A stretch of 64,000 nucleotides of DNA from Enterococcus rotai (lineage in GTDB: Bacteria > Bacillota > Bacilli > Lactobacillales > Enterococcaceae), in NCBI RefSeq assembly GCF_001465345.1, contig NZ_CP013655.1, forward strand, positions 1,970,102 to 2,034,101, given 5' to 3'. The notes under the pieces were generated by a model that was given only the letters and a program-made list of their open reading frames with translations, did not search any database and had not been told where the DNA came from. Both the position numbers and the translations under genes were made by a program. Below, piece by piece: positions 63,012 to 64,000 of this stretch; positions within the stretch are counted from its first letter, which is position 1; each line of letters opens with the position of its first letter.

Positions 63012-64000
63012 ATGAGCGATGAGATAAAAATCATTATTGATAGCATCTATCGGGAGAAACAATCCAATAACTTAACGATAACTGGCTGGGCTTTGAATAC
63101 AAATTCAAAGTCCGCACCAGTTATTTCAATCAACAATCAAGAACAAGTCACATCTTATGATATCAAACGAGTTTTAAGGGAAGATGTTAATCAGATCTAT
63201 GAGGTAGATACTACAGTGTTAGCTGGATTTGAAATAAAGCTAGAAGGAATCCAAAAGAAAACGAAATTGGAAGTGCTTTTTACTTCAGAGTCTGGCCAAT
63301 CAAGTAAATCAGAATGGATCGATTTAGCGAAAAAACATCCTTTGATTCCTGGTACTGAAGATAAGCTAGCAAGATTGATGATTAAAGTACATAAAGGTGT
63401 CAGCTACTTAAAAAGAAATGGGCTCAAAAGCACGATTCAACGTGTAAAAATCGAAAAAATCAGAAATCAGTCTTCTTATCCAAGTTGGTTAGAAAGAACG
63501 GAACACTTTGATTTTGAGCAAATAAAAGCGGAAATCAATGCATTTCAATACCAACCTAAAATTTCGATTGCAATGCCTGTTTATAATGTTGAGGAAAAAT
63601 GGCTACGTCGCTGTATTGATTCTATTTTGATTCAAGATTATCAAAACTGGGAACTATGTATGGCTGATGACGCTTCTACAGATCCTAAGGTAAAAGAACT
63701 TTTGACTGAGTATAGTCAATTGGATGAACGGATCAAGGTTGTTTTTAGACCGTCTAATGGACATATCAGCGAAGCAACAAACTCTGCCTTAGCGTTAGCA
63801 ACAGGAGAATTTGTAGCGTTACTAGATAATGATGATGAGCTGCCAAGAATTGCATTTTACGAAGTGGTCAAGGCTTTGAACGAAAATGCTGAATTGGATT
63901 TGATTTATAGTGATGAAGATAAGATCGATATGGAGGGAAACCGTTCGGATCCTGCCTTTAAGCCAGATTGGTCGCCAGATTTACTATTAGGAACGAACTA
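63012..64000 (+). CDS. epaO: GT2 glycosyltransferase (EpaO-like), 3-prime end cut by window
   Basis: About 329 codons are present. The N-terminal 175 residues are a beta-rich domain (ITGWALNTNSKSAPVIS), similar in style to the middle domain of the upstream fusion protein (IRGWAYSKEDKLPI). The GT2 domain starts near residue 182 (PKISIAMPVYNVEEKWLRRC), followed by MADDASTDPKV, NGHISEATNSALALATGEF, LLDNDDE and DLIYSDEDK. The close match to the upstream GT2 points to gene duplication. AAGGAG lies 9 bases before the ATG. The remainder is outside the window. Confidence 0.9.
   Translation, partial: MSDEIKIIIDSIYREKQSNNLTITGWALNTNSKSAPVISINNQEQVTSYDIKRVLREDVNQIYEVDTTVLAGFEIKLEGIQKKTKLEVLFTSESGQSSKSEWIDLAKKHPLIPGTEDKLARLMIKVHKGVSYLKRNGLKSTIQRVKIEKIRNQSSYPSWLERTEHFDFEQIKAEINAFQYQPKISIAMPVYNVEEKWLRRCIDSILIQDYQNWELCMADDASTDPKVKELLTEYSQLDERIKVVFRPSNGHISEATNSALALATGEFVALLDNDDELPRIAFYEVVKALNENAELDLIYSDEDKIDMEGNRSDPAFKPDWSPDLLLGTN

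Overview
The window looks like chromosomal DNA of a low-GC Gram-positive coccus, most likely an Enterococcus of the E. faecalis/E. moraviensis-like group. The evidence is gene content and order: zwf next to an EfaR-type metalloregulator, a glycerol kinase with the HPr-phosphorylated His232, and an epa-type (enterococcal polysaccharide antigen) locus placed after map and a YihY-family gene. The genus is an inference from gene order, not from a database search. I see no phage, insertion sequence or CRISPR array.

Layout. 1-9.8 kb: end of zwf, efaR, glpK with a cre site, an AraC regulator, small metabolic genes, an Xre/DUF2178-like pair, a TraX-family protein, a lipoprotein and an orphan AraC-type sensor domain. 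9.8-13.1 kb: a MerR-GyrI regulator behind a MerR-type promoter (19-bp spacer), a stand-alone GyrI-like protein, and an unusual AraC-HTH/APH-kinase fusion. 13.1-20.3 kb: a histidine operon (hisZGDBHAFIE, no hisC and no histidinol phosphatase) behind a histidine T-box. 20.3-26.7 kb: a DUF4828-like protein, sfsA, an oxidoreductase, a DEAD-box helicase and a LevR-type sigma-54 activator. 26.7-35.6 kb: a beta-glucoside PTS cluster with three sigma-54 promoters, two near-identical EIIB-EIIA pairs, three EIIC genes, a GH1 6-phospho-beta-glucosidase and small accessory genes. 35.7-47.1 kb: an Eis-like acetyltransferase, two very small genes, a broken tRNA followed by tRNA-Arg(CCT), an AraC/GH3 pair, a UDG-like protein, pepS, a TetR regulator, flavodoxin, map and a YihY protein. 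47.2-64 kb: an epa-type rhamnopolysaccharide locus: TagO-like initiator, rhamnan glycosyltransferases, the four dTDP-rhamnose genes, a side-chain cassette (DUF2142, GT2, DUF2304, SMR-like), the ABC exporter, a methyltransferase-GT2 fusion and a second GT2 protein cut by the window end.

How the genes work together. The LevR-type activator probably drives all three PTS promoters, which share paired upstream boxes and a dyad; the third EIIC has no EIIA/EIIB of its own and presumably borrows them. The his operon is controlled by uncharged tRNA-His. In the epa locus, the undecaprenyl-P sugar transferase starts the chain, RmlABCD supply dTDP-rhamnose, GT2 enzymes build the chain, and the ABC pair exports it.

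Most notable signal: a modular, BOX-like family of structured intergenic repeats, six copies at four loci (9.94-10.18, 13.54-13.72, 19.83-19.93 and 45.13-45.38 kb), all in the same orientation as the downstream gene and ending at or near its Shine-Dalgarno. Arm sequences differ between copies but stay complementary, so the folded RNA or DNA seems to be what is conserved. A 5-prime hairpin and a long-range helix share the same strand, so they are mutually exclusive. I cannot name this family.
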